Shown: positions 26,266-34,817 of the stretch, in pieces
Position numbering within the stretch: position 1 is the stretch's first letter
Layout of the letters: each line of letters starts with the position of its first letter
Origin: Exilispira sp964581895
Lineage (GTDB): Bacteria > Spirochaetota > JAAYUW01
Direction: 5' to 3'
DNA: 64,000 nucleotides
NCBI GenBank assembly: GCA_964581895.1
Contig: CAZOPR010000006.1
Location: 1 to 64,000 of the forward strand
The notes under the pieces: model-generated
Told to the model about the DNA's origin: nothing
The model's database searches: none
Seen by the model: the letters and a program-made list of their open reading frames with translations, nothing else
Program-made: the position numbers and the translations under genes

Positions 26266-27885
26266 ATGTTAAAAGAAATTGAAAGAATTATTCCATTTAA
26301 ACTTCCTATTGATCAAAAAGAAAGTCTTATTGATGGAAAGCTTGTAAAGTTTGATAAAGATAAGGTGGATATTTATTCTCCAATATATGAGAATGACAAA
26401 CCAATATATCTTGGTTCTCATCCAAAAATGACAGCACAAGAAGCACTTTTGGCTTTGGATGCTTCAGCAAAAGCCTTTGATAATGGAAATGGTGTATGGC
26501 CAACAATGAGGGTTGAAGATAGGATAAAATCTGTAGAAAAATTTTTAACATTAATGAAAAAGGCTGAAAAAGAGATTGTTTCTTTGCTAATGCTTGAGAT
26601 AGCCAAATCAAAGGCTGATTCAGAAAAAGAGTTTTTAAGAACCATAGCCTATATTGAAGACACAATCTTCGCACTTAAAGATCTTGATAGAACATCATCC
26701 AGACTGGTTATAGCAGATAATGTTTATGCCCAAATTCGCAGATCCCCTTTAGGTATAGTTTTATGTATGGGGCCTTTTAACTATCCACTAAATGAAACAT
26801 TTACAACTTTAATACCAGCTCTGATAATGGGTAACACAGTAATAGTAAAACCCCCAAAACTTGGAGTTTTGTTTTTTAAGTACCTTTTACCTTTTTTCGA
26901 GCAGGCTTTTCCAGCAGGTGTAGTGAACTTTATTTATGGTGATGGTGCTACGATAATAACTCCTATAATTTCAAGCGGAAGGGTAGATGTTCTCGCCTTC
27001 ATAGGTACATCAAAAGTCGCTGATATTATTAGAAAACAGCATCCAGCGCCCCATAGATTAAGGTGTGTTCTTGGTCTTGATGCAAAAAATCCAGCCATTA
27101 TATTAAATGATGCGGATTTGAATTTAACAGTTTCTGAGGTGATTTCTGGTTCACTTTCATTCAATGGTCAAAGATGCACTGCTATTAAAATCATCTTTGT
27201 GGAAAATAAAATAGCAAAAGATTTTCAACAGCTTTTAGTTGAAAAGATAAAGAATTTAAAAATTGGTCTTCCGTGGGAAGATTCTTTCATTACTTCTGTC
27301 GCAGAAAAAACAAAACCAGCTCAGCTTTATAAACTTACAGAAGATGCTATAAAAAAAGGAGCTATGGCATTTATAGATGGCTCGCCAGTTGAACTTAAGG
27401 ATTTAAAAATCTATCTTTCGGATGATGATAAAAATCTTACTTCTCAGCTTGTAAAACCTATTATTCTATGGGATGTAAAGGAAAATATGGAGATATATAG
27501 TGTTGAGCAATTTGGACCTATTATTCCCATAGTCACATTTGATTCTATAGAATCTCCTCTTTCATATATTATAAAATCTAAATATGGTCAACAGGCAAGT
27601 ATCTTCAGTAATGATCCCCAAAAGATTTCTAAGCTTATAGATCCACTTGTCAATCAGGTATGCAGGGTAAATATCAACAGTCAATGCCAGCGAGGACCAG
27701 ATATCTTTCCTTTTACTGGAAGAAAAGATTCTGCCGAAGGAACCTTATCTATAAGCGATGCTTTAAGAGTTTTTAGCATTCGTTCACTTGTTGCATTTAA
27801 GGGGACAGATCAAAACAAAGAGATTGTTGATAAAATTCTTGATGAAAGACTTTCAAACTTTTTAAACACAGATTTTATTTTATAG
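26266..27885 (+). CDS. gapN: Non-phosphorylating glyceraldehyde-3-phosphate dehydrogenase (GapN-like)
   Basis: Predicted to oxidise glyceraldehyde-3-phosphate directly to 3-phosphoglycerate with NADP+, bypassing phosphoglycerate kinase. The 539 residues show MGPFNYPLNETFTTLIPAL, IVKPPKLG, FIGTSKVAD, the nucleophile Cys in NGQRCTAIKI, VEQFGPIIP and a C-terminal SQCQRGPDIFPFTGRKDSAE region that is distinctive of GapN. The usual general-base Glu motif ELGGK/N reads GLDAKNPA, so that region deviates from generic aldehyde dehydrogenases. Convergent 11-base overlap with the EamA gene. Together with NfnAB it suggests NADPH-oriented central metabolism. Confidence 0.8.
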   Translation: MLKEIERIIPFKLPIDQKESLIDGKLVKFDKDKVDIYSPIYENDKPIYLGSHPKMTAQEALLALDASAKAFDNGNGVWPTMRVEDRIKSVEKFLTLMKKAEKEIVSLLMLEIAKSKADSEKEFLRTIAYIEDTIFALKDLDRTSSRLVIADNVYAQIRRSPLGIVLCMGPFNYPLNETFTTLIPALIMGNTVIVKPPKLGVLFFKYLLPFFEQAFPAGVVNFIYGDGATIITPIISSGRVDVLAFIGTSKVADIIRKQHPAPHRLRCVLGLDAKNPAIILNDADLNLTVSEVISGSLSFNGQRCTAIKIIFVENKIAKDFQQLLVEKIKNLKIGLPWEDSFITSVAEKTKPAQLYKLTEDAIKKGAMAFIDGSPVELKDLKIYLSDDDKNLTSQLVKPIILWDVKENMEIYSVEQFGPIIPIVTFDSIESPLSYIIKSKYGQQASIFSNDPQKISKLIDPLVNQVCRVNINSQCQRGPDIFPFTGRKDSAEGTLSISDALRVFSIRSLVAFKGTDQNKEIVDKILDERLSNFLNTDFIL

Positions 27886-28765
27886 TAACTTTCTTTTCCT
27901 TTTCATATTTTGCTGTCAGTACAGTATTTATAGCAAGACTTAAAAGTATAATGCTTCCACCAATTAGTGAATTTGGGTTTAACTTTTCCTTAAATACTAA
28001 ATATACCCAGATAGGACCTAAAATGGTCTCAAGTAGGGTAATCAGACCTGTCAAGGATGTTGGAAGATATCTACTTCCTCTATAAAAAAGTATATAACCA
28101 AGTCCTATTTGAAATGCACCTAATCCTATTAGAATAATGGTATCATGAAAGCTTGCATTAAAAGATGGTTTGAAAAATAAAGAAAAAAATGCTGCCAATA
28201 GACCACCAATAACAGTTGCCGGTATTAAATTTATATGAGGGTTATTTCTAACAAGAAGTATCTGAGAAGCAAGACCGAAGGCTGTCAATAAAGCATAAAA
28301 ATCACCAAGAAGATGAATTTTCAAGTCTTTATTAAATACAAGTATCAACATCCCAACAAATGCACTAAAGATTGTTATCCAGATTGGAATTTTAAATTTT
28401 TCTTTTAGGATTATTGTCGCAAATATTGCAGCCCATATTGGTGCAGTCCCTTGCACAAGTAATGCATTTGCAACTGTTGTTTTGGATAATGAAAGTATAT
28501 AAAAAAATGTAGTGGCACCAAGGAAAAATGATATTATAAAACCAGAAAATCCAAGGTTTTTGAATTCATTAAAAAAATTTTTTTTATATAAAAAAAGGCA
28601 TAAAATAGAAACAGTAACACTCATTGAAATTGATCTTGTAAATATTATAGTCCATGAATTTACAGAAACAGCTCTTACACCAAGACCACCAAGGCTCCAT
28701 AGAATCGGAGCAAATATTGTCATGATTAAGTATTTGGCTTCAAATTTAGTCTGAATTCTTGACAT
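27875..28765 (-). CDS. EamA/DMT-family transporter
   Basis: The 296-residue protein has about ten hydrophobic helices in two EamA halves, each with typical features: ILWSLGGLGVRAVS and VQGTAPIWAAIFATIILKEKF in the first, FYRGSRYLPTSLTGLITLLETILGPIW and VYLVFKEKLNPNSLIGGSIIL in the second. Members export or import amino acids and other metabolites across the inner membrane; the substrate is unknown. AGGAAG precedes the ATG. It may share a transcript with the Nudix gene 28 bases upstream. Confidence 0.88.
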   Translation of the reverse strand: MSRIQTKFEAKYLIMTIFAPILWSLGGLGVRAVSVNSWTIIFTRSISMSVTVSILCLFLYKKNFFNEFKNLGFSGFIISFFLGATTFFYILSLSKTTVANALLVQGTAPIWAAIFATIILKEKFKIPIWITIFSAFVGMLILVFNKDLKIHLLGDFYALLTAFGLASQILLVRNNPHINLIPATVIGGLLAAFFSLFFKPSFNASFHDTIILIGLGAFQIGLGYILFYRGSRYLPTSLTGLITLLETILGPIWVYLVFKEKLNPNSLIGGSIILLSLAINTVLTAKYEKEKKVTIK

Positions 28766-28793
28766 AATCTTCCTTTATTTTTATCTTCATATA

Positions 28794-29759
28794 TTAAATT
28801 TTATCTTTAACTTGGGTTAAGCCATTTTCATTCAATAAAGCGATATAATTTGTAAAATGACTTTCATTTTCAAGATAGTAATATAGCTTCTTCTTTTTTT
28901 GAGTAGAACTAATGAAACTTAAAAAGATTTTTAAATTTTCTTCATCATTTCTTTCATGTATATCTTCAACTATATATTCAATAAACTCTGTAAAACCAAA
29001 ATTTTCAAAAAATTTAACTTTTTTTTCTATGATAAGATTTTTATCTGAAATATATATTAATGTTTTGTCTATATTTAAAAGAGAAAGTGCAAGAATAGAC
29101 CATCTTTCAAGTTTATCCCATAGATCGTAAAGTTTTCCAATCTCATAAAATTCAAAAAAATCTATTTCATCCTCAACAGGGCTCACTTTTTCGTTATCCA
29201 AAAGTTTATAAAGATAAACAAAGCCAATGTGAACTTTGCCTACATCTGAGATCTCTTCATTTATAATACCTAAAAATTTTAGTCTTTTTTCAAATCCATT
29301 TTTATCTATTTTAATACCTGTCTCTTCATATATTTCTCTCATTAATGTAATCTTAATAACTTCATAAAAATTATTTATACTAAGTTTAAATATTTCTTTT
29401 TCCAAATTAGAATAATCGATATTTTCAAGTTTAAAAAATTCTTCATCCTTTTTGATTTTTATATCTTCAAGATCTATATGGCCACCAGCTCCTATTGAAA
29501 AAAATCCATGTAATCTTTTTTCATTCCCTTTTCTTTTGTATGTGAAAAATCTACCTTTTGAATCTTTTATAATTATATAAGGGATAATCTGTTTTTTAGT
29601 TGGATCCTTCTCAGCCAGATTCCTATCTATAAAAGAAAAAGAATGCTTTTCTATCAAATCATTAAAATCAATATCTTCTTTTTGGTAAGAAAAAAATGGG
29701 AAATCAAAAATATTATCACTTTTATCTTTATGTAAGACTAAAATTTTTTTGTTACTCAT
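28794..29759 (-). CDS. Nudix-family hydrolase/phosphoesterase-like protein
   Basis: The 321-residue protein has an interrupted Nudix box: GGHIDLED, then ~40 residues later LMREIYEETGI, keeping the essential RE..EE residues. Upstream it reads RFFTYKRKGNEKRLHGFFSIGAGGHID, as in the COG4112 predicted phosphoesterase group, where such a spacer is usual. An extra C-terminal ~100 residues has no recognised domain. GGA precedes the ATG. The gene lies between an unknown protein and an EamA transporter, all on one strand with short gaps. Substrate unknown. Confidence 0.75.
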   Translation of the reverse strand: MSNKKILVLHKDKSDNIFDFPFFSYQKEDIDFNDLIEKHSFSFIDRNLAEKDPTKKQIIPYIIIKDSKGRFFTYKRKGNEKRLHGFFSIGAGGHIDLEDIKIKKDEEFFKLENIDYSNLEKEIFKLSINNFYEVIKITLMREIYEETGIKIDKNGFEKRLKFLGIINEEISDVGKVHIGFVYLYKLLDNEKVSPVEDEIDFFEFYEIGKLYDLWDKLERWSILALSLLNIDKTLIYISDKNLIIEKKVKFFENFGFTEFIEYIVEDIHERNDEENLKIFLSFISSTQKKKKLYYYLENESHFTNYIALLNENGLTQVKDKI

Positions 29760-29777
29760 TTTTTATCCTAAAATATT

Positions 29778-30443
29778 TTATTTGCTTTTATAGTAAATAA
29801 GGTATGAAATGGAAAAATTACTTAGATCTTCTTTTTTTTCAATAAGAAGTTGATCAAAGTTTTTTTCTATTACTTTAATTAAAGCATCAAAATAAGATAA
29901 TAAGCTTAATGTTAAAAATTCCGATTTATGTTTTTCAAAAAAAGTAGAATAGATTTCAGGTTTAATGATTATATGAATTTTTTGATTCTGATAATCTTTT
30001 TCTAATCTTACACAATCCGAAAATAAGAGTTTTATCAAAAACGGTTGTAAAAGAATAAAATAGTTCCAAATTGCTATTAGCTTATTTTTTGAGAATAAGA
30101 AAGAAATCTTTAACAGAAATTTTATTTCTTTATAGAAAATTTGTGATGAAATATCTTCCAAAAGTTTTAGTAGACTTTCTTTTTCTTTATAGCAAATCCT
30201 AAGGGAGCTATATACAGAAAGGAAAAAACATGCTATTCTGATATGCATAATGGAGAGTTTATCAGAAGTTTTATTATTTTTTATATAAGATTCAAAGATT
30301 AATGGCGCTTTTTGATTTATCTCTTCAATTATATAATATGCCTGTTCAATATTATCTTCCAATAACTTTAAGGTTAAAATTCTTAAAAATCTTTTTTCGT
30401 ATTTTAGATTTAAATAATTATAAAAAATACTTTTAAAATCCAT
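29778..30443 (-). CDS. Uncharacterised helical protein
   Basis: A 221-residue protein with a strong GGGGG ribosome-binding site before its ATG, so it is very likely expressed. It is rich in Leu, Ile, Lys and Phe and looks all-helical, with no signal peptide, Cys motif or catalytic signature. The C-terminal part includes a possible two-strand section (IHIIIKPEIYSTFF). It ends 18 bases before the Nudix gene, suggesting an operon. A remote relation to cofactor-free hydrolase-like helical folds cannot be judged by eye. Family not recognised. Confidence 0.6.
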   Translation of the reverse strand: MDFKSIFYNYLNLKYEKRFLRILTLKLLEDNIEQAYYIIEEINQKAPLIFESYIKNNKTSDKLSIMHIRIACFFLSVYSSLRICYKEKESLLKLLEDISSQIFYKEIKFLLKISFLFSKNKLIAIWNYFILLQPFLIKLLFSDCVRLEKDYQNQKIHIIIKPEIYSTFFEKHKSEFLTLSLLSYFDALIKVIEKNFDQLLIEKKEDLSNFSISYLIYYKSK

Positions 30444-30700
30444 AACTACCCCCTTATAATTTTACTTCTTAAAATTTAACTATATAAAAGTATTAACAAA
30501 TATAATATTTCATATTAATTAAATACTTGATTACATTTAATTTTAAGTGAAATTATCATATAAAATTTATCTCTCAATTTAATATTTTAAAATATTTCGT
30601 TTTCTTTTTCTTATGTTATTTTTTTTATGCAGGTATTATGCAAAATATTAAGAAAATGCAGTTTTATTTAACATTATAAAGAAAACTAAGGGAATTAAAT

Positions 30701-31756
30701 TTGAAAGATAAAGTTGGTCTTGCATTTAGTGGTGGTGCCGATTCTACATTTGCAGCAATCTTACTAAAAAAAATGGGTTTTGAAGTAATTGCATTTAATT
30801 TTCCCATTGGTAGAAGAGTTTCAGAAGATCTTTATAATACAACTAAAAAATTAGGAATAAGACTTGAAATCATAGATATTAGAAGCATTTTTGATAAGGT
30901 TATAAAAGAAAATTTTTATGATTCTTACTTAAATGGTTTAACCCCTAATCCTTGCGTTAGATGCAATAGATACATTAAATTTGGGCTTATCTACAACATA
31001 ATAAAACATAAATTTAAAATAGAAAAAGTCGCCACAGGTCATTATGCAAAAATTTATAAAGATGAGAACTCCAACTATTTTATTCAAAAGGCCATAGATT
31101 TTCAAAAGGATCAATCCTATTTTTTATGGCAGATTCATAGGTCTATATTAAAAGATATAATCTTCCCACTTGGTGATTATGAGAAAACAGAAGTTAAGAG
31201 AATACTAAGTGAAGAAGGCTTTGAAAATATTGCTAATAAAGAAGAATCATTTGATATCTGTTTTGTAAATGAAGATTCATATAAAAATTATATATCAAAA
31301 TTTGGAGTAAACGAATCTGACCTAAAAGGTTATTTTGTTGATGAAAATGGTAAAATTTTAGGGAATCATAATGGGATATATAGATATACAATAGGGCAGA
31401 GAAAAGGGCTGAACATCGCTTTTGGCAAAAGGATGTATGTCAGAAAAATAGATTCAAATAAGAAAGAAGTAATTATTGGCAGAAAACCTTTTATAAAAGA
31501 ATTAAAAGCAAATAGTGTAAACTTATTTTTACCAGAAAATAGATTTGATGGCTTAATGGAATTTCAAGCAAAAGTAAGATATAAGTCTAAAGAAGAAAAT
31601 GCTAAGGTTAAAATATTAAAAGAAGATAATAAAAAAAAGATTGTTGTCAACTTCTCAAAACAGGTGGAAGCTTCATCTTGCGGTCAATCCTTGGTAGTTT
31701 ATGATAAAGATATAATTGTCGCTGGTGGAATAATTGAAAGTTATCAGTTAATTTAG
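30701..31756 (+). CDS. mnmA: tRNA-specific 2-thiouridylase
   Basis: Thiolates U34 of the tRNAs for Lys, Glu and Gln using sulfur relayed from a desulfurase. The 351 residues show the PP-loop SGGADSTFAA (normally SGGVDS), NPCVRCN with Cys85, VATGHYAKI, KDQSYFLW, the second Cys in SFDICFV, and RYTIGQRKGLNIAFG. The C-terminal domain ends ASSCGQSLVVYDKDIIVAGG. It starts at TTG with AAGGG upstream. At 351 residues it is near the family norm. It is alone on its strand between opposing genes. Confidence 0.94.
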   Translation: MKDKVGLAFSGGADSTFAAILLKKMGFEVIAFNFPIGRRVSEDLYNTTKKLGIRLEIIDIRSIFDKVIKENFYDSYLNGLTPNPCVRCNRYIKFGLIYNIIKHKFKIEKVATGHYAKIYKDENSNYFIQKAIDFQKDQSYFLWQIHRSILKDIIFPLGDYEKTEVKRILSEEGFENIANKEESFDICFVNEDSYKNYISKFGVNESDLKGYFVDENGKILGNHNGIYRYTIGQRKGLNIAFGKRMYVRKIDSNKKEVIIGRKPFIKELKANSVNLFLPENRFDGLMEFQAKVRYKSKEENAKVKILKEDNKKKIVVNFSKQVEASSCGQSLVVYDKDIIVAGGIIESYQLI

Positions 31757-31796
31757 TATTAAAACTACTATCTTAGACTATCTAATCTATAACTGT

Positions 31797-32144
31797 CTAC
31801 TGGAATAAAACAGGTTCATATCTTATTCCAATAGTACCCTTTTTTATATATAACTTGATTAGAGTTATAGTTGTTCCTTTTGAATTGACTATCTTATCAA
31901 TCTCTTCCCATGTTATTATATCTTTAATATCAAACTCATAAAAAATTTTATTTTCAGAAAATAAAGTAGGTGAAATAACTATTTTATCTTTTTTTATAGG
32001 ATTTATAAAAGGCGCACCTACAATAACTAAAGCATCATTAATAGAATTTGTGGTTTTATATTTTTGAAGATCAAAACTAAAGGCAGGTCTTAAAGCATTC
32101 TGATCATGAACCGAAATTTCCTCATCTTTGAAAATTTCAGACAT
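31797..32144 (-). CDS. Small conserved-looking protein of unknown function
   Basis: The 115-residue protein has an excellent AGGAG ribosome-binding site and ATG. Predicted beta-rich: strands such as DALVIVGAPFI, KIVISPTLF, IFYEFDIKDIITW and TTITLIKLYIKKGTIGIRYEP, with no membrane segment or Cys. It follows the REC-GGDEF-REC gene by 55 bases on the same strand and may be its partner. I do not recognise the family. Confidence 0.6.
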   Translation of the reverse strand: MSEIFKDEEISVHDQNALRPAFSFDLQKYKTTNSINDALVIVGAPFINPIKKDKIVISPTLFSENKIFYEFDIKDIITWEEIDKIVNSKGTTITLIKLYIKKGTIGIRYEPVLFQ

Positions 32145-32199
32145 GCATATACTCCTGTTTGCTTAATTTTTGAATCTCAAAATTTTTTATAAATTAAAA

Positions 32200-33582
32200 T
32201 TAAGCAGATTTATTTACTAAAATAATATTCCATATTGCTTCTAAAAAATCTTTATTATCAATAGGTTTTCTAAAAAATTTTTTAACTCCAAGTTTTAATG
32301 CTTCCAGGATCAATTCTTTTTTACTATATGCAGATACGACAACAACCGGGACACTGGAACCATATTTTCTGGTTCTTAGTTCTTTAATAAAAGTTAATCC
32401 ATCCATTTCTGGCATTGAAATATCGGTTATAACCAGATCATATTTCTTATATGATGCTTTAAGCAAACCTTTGGATGCAAGTAATTCTGCATCTACTTCA
32501 TAACCTTCAAATTCCAGTAAGTTTTTTAAGTATTCTAAAATAGTTCTTTGATCATCTATTACAAGAATTGAGCCCTTACTTTTCAAGTTATGTTCCGAAT
32601 TTCTTCTTTCAGGTAATTTGTTTACTTCAAGAAATTCCTTTTCTTTTTGTGGATCTCCATTTCTTTTGTCTACATACCAGGAAGATCCTTCTTTAGATTT
32701 TGCCACTTTTTTGACTTCTGCTGCAACTTTTGATAGATCACTTATCGAGTCAAATTTCCTTTTTAAGTTTGTTACAACAGCTAAAGAAATAGAAAGAAAT
32801 TTATATTGTTTAAGATTCCCTTCTCTATCTTTAGTAAGAATGTATCCTTGTTTTTTATCTTCATCATTATAAAAAGATGGAGCATCTTCATCAAATTTTT
32901 TAACTATAAAGTTACAGATATTTTCTATATTTTCAGGTATTGTAATGGCTAAAAAGTCATCTCCTCCAATATGTCCCAAAAAATCCAGAGGTGAATTTGA
33001 ATATTTTTTAAGTGCATCTTCTAAAAGTTTTGCAGTATATAAAATAATTTCATCTCCCTTTGCAAATCCATAAATATCATTATAAGGTTTGAAATTATCT
33101 AAATCCGCATAAATAATTGCAAATCTGGTTTCATCTTGATTTATTATCAGATTTTGAAGTTTTATTGAAATAGCTCTATTTCCTGGTAGACCAGTAAGAG
33201 GGTTGTTATCTTTAGCTATAAACATTCTATAAAATAGTTTTATTCGATTTGAAAGATATCTAACATCAAAAGGTTTTAATACTACCTCATCAATCCCAAG
33301 ATCAAGATGTGTATCAAGATCATTTAACTCTCCTTCGGTTGTCAAAAGAAATACCGGGCAATGTTTTAATAATGGATCCTGCTTTATATCTTTTATTATT
33401 TCATATGCTGATTTTATAATAACGGATGAATCAACAATTATAACATCAGGAATATATTTTCTTAAAATATCCTGTAAGGAAACTTTTCCTTCTGTTATAA
33501 AGAACTGAAATCCGTCTGATATGAGAAATTTACCTGTATTTAAAGCCAATTCAGTTTTTTCACCAAAATATAAAAGCTTCAT
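32200..33582 (-). CDS. REC-GGDEF-REC response regulator, probable diguanylate cyclase
   Basis: The 460-residue protein has three domains. Residues 1-120 form a receiver with the phospho-acceptor Asp in VIIVDSS and Lys in LKPFD, but a weak acidic pocket. Residues ~125-300 are a GGDEF domain: PLTGLPGNRA, IIYADLDNFKPYND and the active-site loop GHIGGDDF, a GGDDF variant. Residues ~340-455 are a full receiver (VIDDQ, TDISMPEMDG, VSAYS, RKPID). I expect phosphorylation-gated cyclic-di-GMP synthesis. The ATG at 33582 is better spaced from AAAGG than the adjacent TTG. A terminator separates it from ssb upstream. Confidence 0.87.
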   Translation of the reverse strand: MKLLYFGEKTELALNTGKFLISDGFQFFITEGKVSLQDILRKYIPDVIIVDSSVIIKSAYEIIKDIKQDPLLKHCPVFLLTTEGELNDLDTHLDLGIDEVVLKPFDVRYLSNRIKLFYRMFIAKDNNPLTGLPGNRAISIKLQNLIINQDETRFAIIYADLDNFKPYNDIYGFAKGDEIILYTAKLLEDALKKYSNSPLDFLGHIGGDDFLAITIPENIENICNFIVKKFDEDAPSFYNDEDKKQGYILTKDREGNLKQYKFLSISLAVVTNLKRKFDSISDLSKVAAEVKKVAKSKEGSSWYVDKRNGDPQKEKEFLEVNKLPERRNSEHNLKSKGSILVIDDQRTILEYLKNLLEFEGYEVDAELLASKGLLKASYKKYDLVITDISMPEMDGLTFIKELRTRKYGSSVPVVVVSAYSKKELILEALKLGVKKFFRKPIDNKDFLEAIWNIILVNKSA

Positions 33583-33671
33583 CAAGTTACCTTTCTTATA
33601 AAATTTATAATTACTTCGCTTTTTCTACTTATTTTTTGAAATATAATAAAAATTTATCAAAAGTCAAAAAT

Positions 33672-33711
33672 ATAAAAAAGGGTTGTCCATAATTTAATTA
33701 GACAACCCTTT
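33672..33711 (-). terminator. Intrinsic terminator downstream of ssb
   Basis: The arms AAAGGGTTGTC and GACAACCCTTT enclose ~13 bases. Read on the minus strand, the second arm is followed by a T-run (TTTTTTATA). It sits 39 bases past the ssb stop and ahead of the GGDEF gene. Confidence 0.88.
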
Positions 33712-33749
33712 GAATTTTAAGAGTTTGTTTTACAGGGAAGCCATAGGTA

Positions 33750-34187
33750 TTAATTTTCTATACTAACAAGGTTTTGATCATCTAAAACTATTTGTTTTAC
33801 CTTCTTTTTCTTGATTGAAAAATTATTATCCTCAATATCATTTTCTTTTTCTTTTACTAAAATTTTTGGAACTTTATCTATCTTTTGAGCTTGAATATAA
33901 TTTATACTTTTCCTTGACTCTCCATTTGTTTCTATATTTGAATACTTAAGTCTCCCATAAACTATTACCTGACTCCCTTTCTTCAAACCCTCAAAACTCT
34001 GCACTGCCAGATTATTCCAGCACTTGACAAGTATAAAAGTAGGTTCCTTTTGCCAGTTATCTTCTTTTTTGAAAAAATTGTTTGAAGCAAGACCGAAATA
34101 GCAGAAATTTTTCCCGTTTTTTGTCTCTCTAAAAAGAGGATCAGCAGTAAGTCTTCCACTAATAACTGTAAGGTTGATGTCTTTCAT
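33750..34187 (-). CDS. ssb: Single-stranded DNA-binding protein
   Basis: A 145-residue OB-fold protein: INLTVISGRLTADPLFRETKNGK, FILVKCWNNLAV, and KKGSQVIVYGRLKY are standard SSB segments. It covers single-stranded DNA in replication and repair. The C-terminus, ending DDQNLVSIEN, does not show the usual acidic tip DDDIPF that recruits partner proteins, so it may be a paralogue. AAAAGGAGAG precedes the ATG. It is followed by a terminator and diverges from the MaoC-fhs pair. Confidence 0.9.
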   Translation of the reverse strand: MKDINLTVISGRLTADPLFRETKNGKNFCYFGLASNNFFKKEDNWQKEPTFILVKCWNNLAVQSFEGLKKGSQVIVYGRLKYSNIETNGESRKSINYIQAQKIDKVPKILVKEKENDIEDNNFSIKKKKVKQIVLDDQNLVSIEN

Positions 34188-34380
34188 AAACTCTCCTTTT
34201 TTCCTTTTTCTTTTTTTCTCTTTTTACTATTAAATAGTAAGAATTTAAAAGCTTATTACAAAAATTTTTAAAAATTTTCTTCTTTACTATCATTTATTTT
34301 GTCTTAAACTATAGAAGCAAGTAAGAAGGAATTTATAAATTAAAACTTGTAAAATTTTGCATAAAGTTAAGGGGGATTTA

Positions 34381-34797
34381 ATGAAAGGTTTAACTATTGA
34401 TATGTTGTCCTTAAATCAATCTGAAACTTTTAGAAAAACTATTTCTGAATCAGATGTCTATCTTTTTGCAGGCATTACAGGAGATACAAATCCAGCGCAT
34501 ATAGATGAGGTTTATGCGAATTCTACCAGATTTGGAAAAAGAATTGCACATGGACTTTTAGTTAGTTCATTTATTTCTACTGTTTTAGGCACAAAACTTC
34601 CTGGACCTGGAACAATATATATTTCTCAATCTTTAAACTTTAAAGCTCCAGTTTATATTGGAGATACTATTGAAGCAAAAGTTACTGTAAAAGAAATAAT
34701 AAAAGAAAAAAATAGAGTCATCCTTTTGACAGAAATTCATAATCAAAATCAAGAGTTGGTAGTAACTGGAGAAGCAATGGTTTTAGCTCCTAAGTAA
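34381..34797 (+). CDS. MaoC-like (R)-enoyl-CoA hydratase
   Basis: A 138-residue hot-dog-fold protein. ISESDVYLFAGITGDTNPAHID contains the catalytic Asp/His pair typical of MaoC/PhaJ hydratases, followed by RIAHGLLVSSFIS and YISQSLNFKAPVYIGDTIEA. It would hydrate enoyl-CoA to (R)-3-hydroxyacyl-CoA. I use the ATG at 34381, which follows AAGGGGG; the TTG at 34357 has no site. It lies 20 bases before fhs, so the two are probably co-transcribed. Confidence 0.88.
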   Translation: MKGLTIDMLSLNQSETFRKTISESDVYLFAGITGDTNPAHIDEVYANSTRFGKRIAHGLLVSSFISTVLGTKLPGPGTIYISQSLNFKAPVYIGDTIEAKVTVKEIIKEKNRVILLTEIHNQNQELVVTGEAMVLAPK

Positions 34798-34817
34798 ATA
34801 AAAAATAGGAGGGAATC

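Noticed and set aside
30444..30700. Possible small RNA or tRNA in the 257-base gap before mnmA
   Set aside because: No cloverleaf, GTTCGA-like loop or strong hairpin seen; plain AT-rich intergenic sequence.
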